This document shows, piece after piece, positions 1 through 7,831 of a DNA stretch of 64,000 nucleotides. Every line of letters begins with the position of its first letter. Within the stretch, counting starts at the first letter, position 1. The notes beneath the pieces are model-generated. The model worked only from the letters and a program-made list of their open reading frames with translations, had not been told where the DNA came from and searched no databases. This DNA is from Bacteroidia bacterium (lineage in GTDB: Bacteria; Bacteroidota; Bacteroidia; Chitinophagales; JAUHXS01), in the NCBI GenBank assembly GCA_030426955.1, contig JAUHXS010000009.1, positions 62,001-126,000 on the forward strand, read 5' to 3'. A program made the position numbers and the translations under genes.

Positions 1-671
1 AATCAATAATCATTGATGCAGAATTAAGAACTGAAATCTCAAAAAGTCAAACAAAGGCACTAAGGAAAGAGGGTAAAGTTCCATGTATTTTTTACGGAAC
101 AGAAAGTGGAAATGTCCACTTTGCTGCACATGAAAATGCATTTAAAGATTTAATATATACGAATAAGTTTCACACAGCAACTATTAAAGTTGATGGAAAA
201 GAATTGAAAGCTATTATTCAAGATGTTCAGTTTGATCCTGTAACGGATGCCATCTTACACATCGACTTTCTAGAATTAGTCGCAGGTAAAAAAATCAAAG
301 CAGAATTACCTGTCAACTTAGTTGGTAACGCAAAAGGTGTTAAAGAGGGGGGCGTATTAACGCTTAAAAGAAGGAAGCTAAAAGTGCAAGCCTATCCAAA
401 AGATCTTCAGGAAAAAATAGAGGTCAATGTAGATGCATTAGGCTTAGGCGACTCTTTGAAAATTGGAGACGTAGAAGTAGAAAATATGGAATTTGTTGAC
501 CCTCCAAGAATTACAGTTGTAAACGTTGCTATTCCTAGAGCACTTAAGAATGCTGAAGCAGAGGAGGCAGCAGCTGAGGGAGAAGAAGCAGAAGGCGGAG
601 AAGCTCCTGCAGCAGCAGAGGGTGGAGAAGCTCCAAAAGCAGAAGCTCCTGCGGAAACACCAGCTGAGTAG
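1..671 (+). CDS. rplY: 50S ribosomal protein L25/Ctc (5' end outside window)
   Basis: The reading frame is open from the window edge (first full codon at position 3) to TAG at 669-671, about 222 residues, so the true start lies upstream. The first visible residues (ELRTEISKSQTKALRKEGKV, then PCIFYG) match the 5S-rRNA-binding L25 domain. The middle (DFLELVAGKKIKAELPVNLVG) is the C-terminal beta domain of the longer Ctc/TL5 form. The last 40 or so residues are an acidic Glu/Ala/Gly tail, common in Bacteroidota L25. The protein binds 5S rRNA in the large subunit. An in-frame TTG at 204 is internal and not a start. Followed by a strong terminator. Confidence 0.93.
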   Translation, partial: SIIIDAELRTEISKSQTKALRKEGKVPCIFYGTESGNVHFAAHENAFKDLIYTNKFHTATIKVDGKELKAIIQDVQFDPVTDAILHIDFLELVAGKKIKAELPVNLVGNAKGVKEGGVLTLKRRKLKVQAYPKDLQEKIEVNVDALGLGDSLKIGDVEVENMEFVDPPRITVVNVAIPRALKNAEAEEAAAEGEEAEGGEAPAAAEGGEAPKAEAPAETPAE

Positions 672-696
672 TTTCCACAATAAAATAATTATCTTT

Positions 697-721
697 AAGG
701 GCGCTTTTGCGCCCTTTTTTA
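697..721 (+). terminator. Rho-independent terminator after rplY
   Basis: An 8-bp perfect stem (AAGGGCGC, 697-704, with GCGCCCTT, 709-716) closes a TTTT loop and runs into a T tract. It lies 25 nt after the rplY stop and just before pth, so pth has its own promoter or depends on read-through. Confidence 0.85.
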
Positions 722-734
722 TTTGATCAAAATC

Positions 735-1307
735 ATGAAGTTTCTAATTGTTGGCTTAGGAAATATCGGTGAGGAGTACCAAGGCACTCGTCATAATATT
801 GGGTTCGATATTGTTGACTCGTTAGCAAAAGAAATGGATTCAAATTTCGATTTAGACCGCCATGCTTTTATAAGTGATTTTAAGTTCAAAGGAAGATCTT
901 TTCACTTGATCAAACCTACCACTTTTATGAACCTTAGTGGTAAAGCCGTAAAATATTGGTTGGATAAATTAAAAATTCCCAAGGATAACCTGTTAGTTAT
1001 ATTAGATGATGTGGCGCTACCCTTTGGACAGATAAGAATTAAACACAAAGGCAGCGATGGTGGTCATAACGGATTAAAAGACATTAACCAAAAGCTCGGT
1101 ACCAACCAATATCCAAGACTTCGGTTCGGCATTGGAAATGATTATCATAGTGGTGACCAAGTTAGGTATGTTTTAGGAAACTGGACAGATGCGGAAAACG
1201 CCTTACTGGACAAGCCTATTCAAAGATCCTGTGAGGCTGTTAAAAGCTTTGGCACCATCGGGATTACCAGAACAATGAATGAGTTTAATCAAAAAATTGA
1301 ACAATGA
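735..1307 (+). CDS. pth: Peptidyl-tRNA hydrolase
   Basis: 190 residues, the normal family length. The enzyme hydrolyses the ester bond of peptidyl-tRNAs that drop off the ribosome. The N-terminus MKFLIVGLGNIG contains the conserved Asn10, followed by the catalytic His20 in GTRHNIGF. The substrate-binding block LDDVALPFGQIRIKHKGSDGGHNGLKDI follows. I start at ATG 735, which begins exactly at the conserved MKFLIVGLGN. A TTG 12 nt upstream in frame lies in the terminator T tract and is unlikely to be used. The stop overlaps the start of the next gene by 4 nt (ATGA), so the two are translationally coupled. Confidence 0.95.
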   Translation: MKFLIVGLGNIGEEYQGTRHNIGFDIVDSLAKEMDSNFDLDRHAFISDFKFKGRSFHLIKPTTFMNLSGKAVKYWLDKLKIPKDNLLVILDDVALPFGQIRIKHKGSDGGHNGLKDINQKLGTNQYPRLRFGIGNDYHSGDQVRYVLGNWTDAENALLDKPIQRSCEAVKSFGTIGITRTMNEFNQKIEQ

Positions 1308-1909
1308 AGATATTCTGTGTTGGAAGAAACTACGTCAACCATGCTAAGGAGTTAAACAATCCAATACCAGAAAAGCCTGTTATATTTCTCAAGCCTGATA
1401 CTGCTATTTTAAAAAGCCCCCAACCTTTTTATTATCCTGATTTTTCAAAGGATATACATTACGAAGTTGAGCTTGTTGTTAAAATATCCAAACAAGGAAA
1501 ACACATTCAAGAAAAATTTGCTCACAAGTATTATGAGGAGATTTCATTAGGCATTGACTTTACCGCCAGAGACATTCAAAAAGAACAAAAGGATAAAGGA
1601 CTTCCCTGGGAAATTGGCAAAGCTTTTGACCACTCGGCTGTAATTGGGACCTTCCAAAAGGTAAATTTTGAGCAAAAGCATATTTCATTTCGCTTAGAAA
1701 AGAATAATACTATTGTCCAAAACGGCAACTCAGTCGATATGCTATTCAGTATTGATAAAATCATTAGTTACATCTCTCAAATTTTCACATTACGAGTAGG
1801 AGACTTGATCTATACGGGTACCCCGGAAGGAGTCGGACCAATTGCTATTGACGATAGATTGGAAGGTTTTTTGAATGACGACAAAGTGTTATCAACGGAA
1901 ATTAAATAG
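1304..1909 (+). CDS. Fumarylacetoacetate hydrolase family protein
   Basis: 201 residues, the compact single-domain FAH fold (YcgM/FAHD1-like acylpyruvase, oxaloacetate decarboxylase or 2-keto-4-pentenoate hydratase-type). The expected divalent-metal ligands are visible: Glu54 and Glu56 in HYEVELVV and Asp85 in GIDFTARD. The conserved KAFD and YTGTPEGVGP motifs follow. Substrate cannot be fixed from sequence. It is a cytosolic enzyme with no signal peptide. Its ATG overlaps the pth stop by 4 nt, so it is the second gene of a pth operon. Confidence 0.88.
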   Translation: MKIFCVGRNYVNHAKELNNPIPEKPVIFLKPDTAILKSPQPFYYPDFSKDIHYEVELVVKISKQGKHIQEKFAHKYYEEISLGIDFTARDIQKEQKDKGLPWEIGKAFDHSAVIGTFQKVNFEQKHISFRLEKNNTIVQNGNSVDMLFSIDKIISYISQIFTLRVGDLIYTGTPEGVGPIAIDDRLEGFLNDDKVLSTEIK

Positions 1910-2126
1910 TAAATCCACCTATTTATGCCGCTCACACCTCAGTTTGAGATTTTTTGTGGCGACCCGCCTGACTTAGCTAATCGAAGCAGGCCCGCCTAAA
2001 TGATAAAGTCGGGCAGGCATAACCCATTCTAACTGACTTTACATTCATAAATCCAATAAGAATGGGTATATTAGTATTTTTGAAATACTAACTTGTCGAA
2101 AGTTAACATATTATATTTATGACAAT
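1910..2126. other. Intergenic stretch with short hairpins, no gene
   Basis: No credible ORF. Visible structure: a 9-nt inverted repeat ACCCATTCT (2022-2030) with AGAATGGGT (2059-2067), then a tight hairpin TTAGTATTT (2071-2079) with AAATACTAA (2083-2091). A GC-rich patch with GCCTG/CAGGC words lies around 1962-2018, in contrast to the AT-rich surroundings. It may be part of the same repeated intergenic DNA as the palindrome that follows. Confidence 0.5.
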
Positions 2127-2251
2127 AAAATCTTCTAAAACCAAGAAAACAACCGCTTTGTCATTTTGAACACAGTGAAAAATCTACCTTCTACAAAACC
2201 CAAAGTTAGATTTCTCCTAGTGTCGAAATGACAAGAGTTTTAGAAGATTTT
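2127..2251. repeat. Long imperfect palindromic intergenic element
   Basis: Nested inverted repeats with a common centre. The outer arms are a perfect 15-mer, AAAATCTTCTAAAAC (2127-2141) and its reverse complement (2237-2251). The inner arms, 2158-2185 and 2208-2234, share TTGTCATTT-GA-CAC...AAATCT with a few mismatches. The right end lies 14 nt before the ATG of the E1 gene. The form suggests a non-autonomous repeat (MITE/REP-like) or a folded 5' leader. No coding potential. Confidence 0.65.
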
Positions 2252-2265
2252 GACAAACAGCTTTT

Positions 2266-4365
2266 ATGAGTACTACCAAAACCAGCACAAAAAAGAAGGC
2301 AACGCAAATTAGCAAAAACACCTTGTTAGAGGCATATAAGCTAATGACCACTGCCAAACAAATGGCTGAGCTTTACGAGGCAAATAAGGAGATTACTAGC
2401 AAATATGTTCATGCTACTTCAAGAGGGCATGAAGCCATTCAACTTGCCGTTGGCATGCAGCTTTTACCTCAAGATTTTGTAGCGCCTTATTATAGAGACG
2501 ATGCTATGCTGCTTGGTTTGGGGATGACTCCTTATGAGTTAATGCTACAACTATTAGCCAAACGAGATGACCCTTTTTCCGGAGGACGCACGTATTATGC
2601 ACACCCTAGTCTCAGAAGAGATGATTTACCAAAGATACCTCACCAATCTTCTGCAACTGGGATGCAAGCCATACCAACCACTGGTGTTGCACAGGGCATA
2701 AAGTACTTGGAAGAGATGGAGCTCAGCAACTATAAATCTGGAGAAAAACCTATCGCTGTTTGCTCTATAGGTGATGCTGCAATTACTGAGGGAGAAATTT
2801 CTGAGGCGTTTCAAATGGCGGTATTACACAACTACCCGATTGTCTATGTTGTTCAGGATAATGAGTGGGATATATCTGCTAATGCCAAGGAATTCCGAGC
2901 AATGGATGTGACACATTATGCAAAAGGGTTTAAGGGGTTAACTGTTTCTACAATCAATGGAAGCAATTTCTTTGAATGCTACACCACTATAAAAGAGGTT
3001 TTTAACAAAGCAAGAAAGCAAAGAAAACCATACTTGATTCATGCTAAAGTTCCATTGCTTAACCATCATACATCTGGCGTGAGAAAGGAGTGGTATCGCT
3101 CTGAAGAAGATTTAAAAGCACATGGAAAAAGAGATCCATTTCCACTGTTTAAAGAAATGCTCTTGGACTTTGGCTTTACAAAATCAGAATTGAGTAAGCT
3201 TGAAGCGCAAGCTCTAGAGAGTGTAACTAGTGATTATGAAAAGGCATTAGAAGCTCCTGAACCAGATCCGAATACACTTACTGACCACACTTTTGCACCT
3301 ACACCAATTACAGAAGAAAAAGGAGAAAGAACGCCATCTGGTGGCAAGGAAGTGGTGATGGTAGATGCAGCATTACACGCAGTTGATGAAATCATGAAAA
3401 CGCACCCAGAGAGTCTGTTGTACGGACAAGATGTTGGAGGTGAATTAGGAGGTGTTTTTAGAGAAGCTGCATTACTAGCTAAAAAATATGGTGATAAGCG
3501 AGTGTTCAATACACCAATCCAAGAGGCCTATATCATTGGTAGCACCGTAGGTATGTCTGCAGTAGGCTGCAAACCAATTGTAGAGGTTCAATTTGCTGAT
3601 TATATTTGGCCGGGACTAAATCAATTATTTACTGAGGTCAGCAGATCTTGTTACTTATCTAATGGTAAATGGCCAGTTCAAACTCTAATTAGAGTACCAA
3701 TTGGTGCTTATGGTAGTGGTGGCCCATATCATTCTTCCAGTGATGAATCTGTCTTTTTACAGATAAAAGGAATCAAAGTAGTCTACCCTTCTAATGCTGC
3801 AGATATGAAGGGATTGATGAAAGCAGCATTCTACGATCCCAATCCGGTAGTAATTTTAGAACATAAGGGATTGTATTGGTCTAAGGTTCCAGGAACAAAA
3901 GCGGCTATGACCATTGAGCCCGATGAGGATTATGTTATACCATTAGGCAAAGCAAGAATCGCTCTTGAAGCAAATGAGACAGAGGTAGAAATGGGCAATT
4001 CATTAACCATCATTACTTATGGCATGGGTGTGCACTGGGCAACGAATGCTGCCAAACAATTTCCTGGATCTATTGAAGTTGTTGACTTGAGAACTTTAAA
4101 TCCATTAGATCTAGAAACAGTATATGCTAGTGTAAAAAAACACAACAAATGTATTGTATTGACCGAAGAAACGATTGATAACTCTTTTGCGGAAAGTCTT
4201 GCCGGAAGAATAGCCAATGAGTGCTTTGAGCACTTAGATGCTCCCGTTGAAATTATTGGTGCCGTTAACACACCAGCAATTCCATTAAACTCCATCTTGG
4301 AAAGCACGATGTTACCTTCTGCTGAAAAAGTTGGAGTTGTTATTCAGCAGTTGTTGGAGTATTAA
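2266..4365 (+). CDS. 2-oxoacid dehydrogenase E1, fused alpha and beta subunits
   Basis: 699 residues joining the two E1 chains of a thiamine-diphosphate dehydrogenase complex. Residues ~20-340 are E1-alpha: GHEAIQLAVG, then the ThDP/Mg motif starting at Gly169-Asp170 and ending at Asn199. Residues ~355-699 are the transketolase-like E1-beta: LLYGQDVGGELGGVF, FNTPIQEAYIIGSTVGM, GGPYHSSSDE, and a C-terminal transketolase domain. It would decarboxylate a branched-chain or related 2-oxoacid and pass the acyl group to lipoyl-E2. The lipoate-making lipA lies at 16.3-17.2 kb. No E2 or E3 lies next to it. The first ~20 residues are a Lys/Thr-rich extension. The 3' end overlaps the convergent next gene by 4 nt. 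Exact substrate unknown. Confidence 0.9.
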   Translation: MSTTKTSTKKKATQISKNTLLEAYKLMTTAKQMAELYEANKEITSKYVHATSRGHEAIQLAVGMQLLPQDFVAPYYRDDAMLLGLGMTPYELMLQLLAKRDDPFSGGRTYYAHPSLRRDDLPKIPHQSSATGMQAIPTTGVAQGIKYLEEMELSNYKSGEKPIAVCSIGDAAITEGEISEAFQMAVLHNYPIVYVVQDNEWDISANAKEFRAMDVTHYAKGFKGLTVSTINGSNFFECYTTIKEVFNKARKQRKPYLIHAKVPLLNHHTSGVRKEWYRSEEDLKAHGKRDPFPLFKEMLLDFGFTKSELSKLEAQALESVTSDYEKALEAPEPDPNTLTDHTFAPTPITEEKGERTPSGGKEVVMVDAALHAVDEIMKTHPESLLYGQDVGGELGGVFREAALLAKKYGDKRVFNTPIQEAYIIGSTVGMSAVGCKPIVEVQFADYIWPGLNQLFTEVSRSCYLSNGKWPVQTLIRVPIGAYGSGGPYHSSSDESVFLQIKGIKVVYPSNAADMKGLMKAAFYDPNPVVILEHKGLYWSKVPGTKAAMTIEPDEDYVIPLGKARIALEANETEVEMGNSLTIITYGMGVHWATNAAKQFPGSIEVVDLRTLNPLDLETVYASVKKHNKCIVLTEETIDNSFAESLAGRIANECFEHLDAPVEIIGAVNTPAIPLNSILESTMLPSAEKVGVVIQQLLEY

Positions 4366-5231
4366 AAGGTTTCTAAAATTATATCGTTCTTTAAGGTATC
4401 TGGATTAAGAAAATTACTTTCCTTTAGTCTAAGATTTTTAGGTTTGTCAAATTGCCCTTCATTTATAAATGCTACGATTGGCTTAGAATATATTATCTCT
4501 TCCTCATTCTTAAGTTTCAATCTCATCCTTGTCTTGAAGTTTCCTTTATAATTATATACATCAGTCATTACAAAACTCTCACCCTCTATCTTTACATCGG
4601 CATAACTATTACCACACCATGAAAATATATGATATTCAATGGGCTTCCATTCATAGTTTTCATCTAATGCTTCTGCTATCATAATAAGCCTGCTATCTTG
4701 TACCTCTAATACTCTTGTTTTACTTGTTGGATTTGCTATGTACACAGGAAAAGATTGCACGACTGTCACTTGTTCATGCCAATTCATCATCTGCCGCTGT
4801 GCTTTCAAGCTATCACATATATATTTCTTTTCATCAGAGTAGCTTTCCCTTAATGGAGGTGGAGGAGGTGGAATTAAATTTCTAATAGTCTTCTTTATTA
4901 TAGTATTAGTATCAACAAATATTTTAAGACTATCTCGCTTGATTATATTGCCCTTCTCTCTATGATCCAAATAACTTAATTGAGGAAATTTATAAAAAGC
5001 CGAGTCAATGCTGGCATCAAACGCTCTAATACACCTGATATAAGGCATTGATTCAATCATCTTAATCGTATCAATTAAGTGAGCCTTCCTTTCATCCTCA
5101 TACTTTATTATCGGAAAATGAAAATCACCGTCATTGAGCTCTTTTTCGTTTTGACAGGAAGTAATAGAAATTAATAAGGAAAACAATATGATTAAATGGT
5201 GAAGACAGAAATAGTTAAACTGTTTATTCAT
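4362..5231 (-). CDS. Putative lipoprotein of unknown function
   Basis: 289 residues. The N-terminus has a hydrophobic stretch ending in ISITSC, giving a likely lipidated Cys26 (the lipobox is slightly off consensus), followed by a polar QNEKE segment. A proline run (six Pro, then Leu-Arg) lies near residue 120. No recognised domain. The mature part is predicted to sit on the outer membrane or face the periplasm. It ends on a stop codon that overlaps the E1 stop on the other strand. About 130 nt separate it from the upstream minus-strand gene, so it may be transcribed with that gene or separately. Confidence 0.7.
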   Translation of the reverse strand: MNKQFNYFCLHHLIILFSLLISITSCQNEKELNDGDFHFPIIKYEDERKAHLIDTIKMIESMPYIRCIRAFDASIDSAFYKFPQLSYLDHREKGNIIKRDSLKIFVDTNTIIKKTIRNLIPPPPPPLRESYSDEKKYICDSLKAQRQMMNWHEQVTVVQSFPVYIANPTSKTRVLEVQDSRLIMIAEALDENYEWKPIEYHIFSWCGNSYADVKIEGESFVMTDVYNYKGNFKTRMRLKLKNEEEIIYSKPIVAFINEGQFDKPKNLRLKESNFLNPDTLKNDIILETF

Positions 5232-5362
5232 ATAACATATCCAAGATACAAAATTCCTTTCTGCAATAATTTAGTAACGAAACCTGATAGCAAGATATAT
5301 TCATATTATAAATAGAGGGTAGTTAGCCTTCTGCGTCAGTTTTAGGTATTGATTCTAACTTA

Positions 5363-7831
5363 TTAATACAAAACCGTAATATTACCGGTTTGGCTTATTG
5401 GTTCACTACTGCCAATAAATCGAGCCTCTAGCGTATATACATACGCTCCTTGTTGTACTTTCTGCCCTTTAAAATATCCATCCCAAGTGAATTTGGCGTC
5501 TGTGCTTTCAAATATCAATGTCCCCCATCGATCGTAAACTCTTATATCAAATTGATCAATATTTTCATACGCTAACTTTGCAAGGAACCGGCTATTCAAA
5601 ATAGCCCCATCCCTAACGTAAAATATATTGGGTATAAATATTAGTGAATCACATTGTCTAAATAATACTGCAACCGTGTCCTCAATGATGCAATTGTTAG
5701 AGTCCTGGATTATAATTGTAAAAATTTTCTCTTCCTCTAGGTTGACAATCTCTTGCTGAGGTAAACTTGTATCTTGTATAAAGCTATTTTGCTCCCAATC
5801 ATAACGCTCTCCATTATAAGCTTCAATGTATGCCGTATCTCCTTTACAAATAGTATCGCCTTTGGCTTGCGGCAATATTTCAGAAGAAATCAAGATACTA
5901 TCGTAATTATTATCAAAATCGCATTCCTCAATAAGAGGAGTTGGTGCGTTTAAAGGATCTGTTCCGTCATCATTGATGTAAAAGAAAAGTTCGTAATCAC
6001 CCTGTGGTAAAATAAAGTAAGTAAAACTGATGCATGAATCAACATAAACAGGTTGATCAAGGTTTCCTGAAGCAATCAAGCTCCCTCCTTGTTTAGGATC
6101 ACCATCGTAAAACGCATAGGGCGTTCCCTCATGCATGATCCAAGTCTTCCGTTCACTTATATTACAGATCTCAATGTCAACCGCTATCGTTTGACAATTG
6201 GCAGAAAGCCTTGCATTACTCAAAGAGACACTTACATCTCCAGTAATGGTATGGCACATTTTTTGCCCTTCTGTATTTAAGATCGGCGCTTGATTTAAAA
6301 AGCTATTCAACTCACCTAAAGAGTCATGCGCATGATTTTGTTGTTGGCTTGGAATTGTCAAATCATCATTAACATTAACAGAAAAATAGCTGTACTGGTT
6401 GTAAACTGATCTGGAAGCTGCCCAATTGTTATTTATTCCCGTTAATGCAACCGCATCTGCCAAAGAAGACCAATCACCGCATCCACATACGATATCCGCA
6501 TGCCCATCTAAATTTATATCAGCCACTACTGGACTCTCCAACCATGTAGCCGACATGCAAGGCGTCTGGCTTCGTATTGTGCCATTTTCTCCATCTAGGA
6601 TTAATAAGTTGCGCTCATCTCTATAAATGATTTCACTTTTGCCATCACAATCTAAATCAAATCCTGTGCTGCCTGTTGTGTGTAAAGAGCCATCCTCGGT
6701 TGAAAGCCTCCACTTTTCAGTCATGTCGTCATCAATCAAAACATAAAACAGACTCCCTGCAACCCCCATTTCCAACATGGGATCCGCATCAAAATTCCCC
6801 ACATTAACTCGTCCACCTAGTCCGTTTGTGGTTGAAAAGACAGATCCAATTGTATTTTCTGTTCTTGGATCCCATCTGTAAATTGTAAAGTCTGTCGATG
6901 GAGAGTTATAATAACTCTGATTTACAACTATATCGAGCTTATTATCTCCATCCATGTCTGCAACACTCGTAAATCCATCAGTCAAGGTTGGAGGAGCATG
7001 TGCTCGCCTGGTCATTATTTTATTTTCTATATTCACCCCATAGACCACATTTCCCGAAACCAACTCTAATCCATTACAATCAGGACAAGTAGCTGAACTA
7101 TCCAGAACATCTGCCGCGACGGAAAAACCTAAGCCATCTGAACTATCTCCCTTAGCTATTATCATTCCGGTGTGTGCATTTAAAATATAATTACCAATAT
7201 ATACTTCTACAGAATCATCTTCATTAAAATTGGCTAAGGCAGGAAAATATCTTGAAATAAAATCGTTTTGTTCATACAAAGTGTCAGATGTCCAAAGCAT
7301 AGTGCCTTGATAATTCATGCACATTAGTTTAGTCACATTAGGAGCATCAATAAAATGATAAAATATTTCTGCAAAGCCATCATTATCTATATCTCCTATT
7401 GCCATTCCTTCACCAACGTTACTAAAGTCGCCATTTATAGACAGGTTAATTGTATATTTCACCTTACCACTAATGCCACTTAAGACATAGATAAGTTTCT
7501 TTGCATCGTCCCCAACTAAAACTTCAATGATTCCATCGTTATCAATATCACCAACCTGAAAGGTTTGCATAGCTCCCCCAACTCTTTCTGTTCGCCATAA
7601 CTCAGCTAAGACTAAATTCGTATCCAAATCAAGCTCCTTTCTGCACTCAGAAATTGTATCTAAAAAGTTTTGATAGAAATCATCACAAGCCATATTGTTT
7701 GTACAGTCTCCATCATAACAATCAATCAGCCCATCTCCGTCATTATCTTTTTGATCATTGCAGATTTCTACTTGACCCAGAACATTTGATAGGCTTACCC
7801 AAAAGAGTGCTAATATGAGGGATAGCCTCAT
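5363..7831 (-). CDS. FG-GAP repeat protein with T9SS type B sorting domain
   Basis: 822 residues, secreted. Signal peptide residues 1-20 end at VLGQ. A Cys/Asp-rich MopE-like motif (DNDGDGLIDCYDGDC) follows. Residues ~80-500 carry repeated calcium-loop words of the FG-GAP/VCBS propeller type (DIDNDGIIEVLVG, DIDNDGFAEIFY, DMDGDNKLDIVV, DLDCDGKSEIIY). The last ~90 residues (IFIPNIFYV...YDRWGTLIFES...WDGYFKG...GNITVLY) are the gliding-motility-associated C-terminal domain, a type B signal for T9SS. It is a paralogue of the protein at 31.0-33.5 kb. Its ATG overlaps the stop of the upstream PKD gene by one base (TAATG), so the two are co-transcribed. Probably surface-attached; ligand unknown. Confidence 0.88.
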   Translation of the reverse strand: MRLSLILALFWVSLSNVLGQVEICNDQKDNDGDGLIDCYDGDCTNNMACDDFYQNFLDTISECRKELDLDTNLVLAELWRTERVGGAMQTFQVGDIDNDGIIEVLVGDDAKKLIYVLSGISGKVKYTINLSINGDFSNVGEGMAIGDIDNDGFAEIFYHFIDAPNVTKLMCMNYQGTMLWTSDTLYEQNDFISRYFPALANFNEDDSVEVYIGNYILNAHTGMIIAKGDSSDGLGFSVAADVLDSSATCPDCNGLELVSGNVVYGVNIENKIMTRRAHAPPTLTDGFTSVADMDGDNKLDIVVNQSYYNSPSTDFTIYRWDPRTENTIGSVFSTTNGLGGRVNVGNFDADPMLEMGVAGSLFYVLIDDDMTEKWRLSTEDGSLHTTGSTGFDLDCDGKSEIIYRDERNLLILDGENGTIRSQTPCMSATWLESPVVADINLDGHADIVCGCGDWSSLADAVALTGINNNWAASRSVYNQYSYFSVNVNDDLTIPSQQQNHAHDSLGELNSFLNQAPILNTEGQKMCHTITGDVSVSLSNARLSANCQTIAVDIEICNISERKTWIMHEGTPYAFYDGDPKQGGSLIASGNLDQPVYVDSCISFTYFILPQGDYELFFYINDDGTDPLNAPTPLIEECDFDNNYDSILISSEILPQAKGDTICKGDTAYIEAYNGERYDWEQNSFIQDTSLPQQEIVNLEEEKIFTIIIQDSNNCIIEDTVAVLFRQCDSLIFIPNIFYVRDGAILNSRFLAKLAYENIDQFDIRVYDRWGTLIFESTDAKFTWDGYFKGQKVQQGAYVYTLEARFIGSSEPISQTGNITVLY

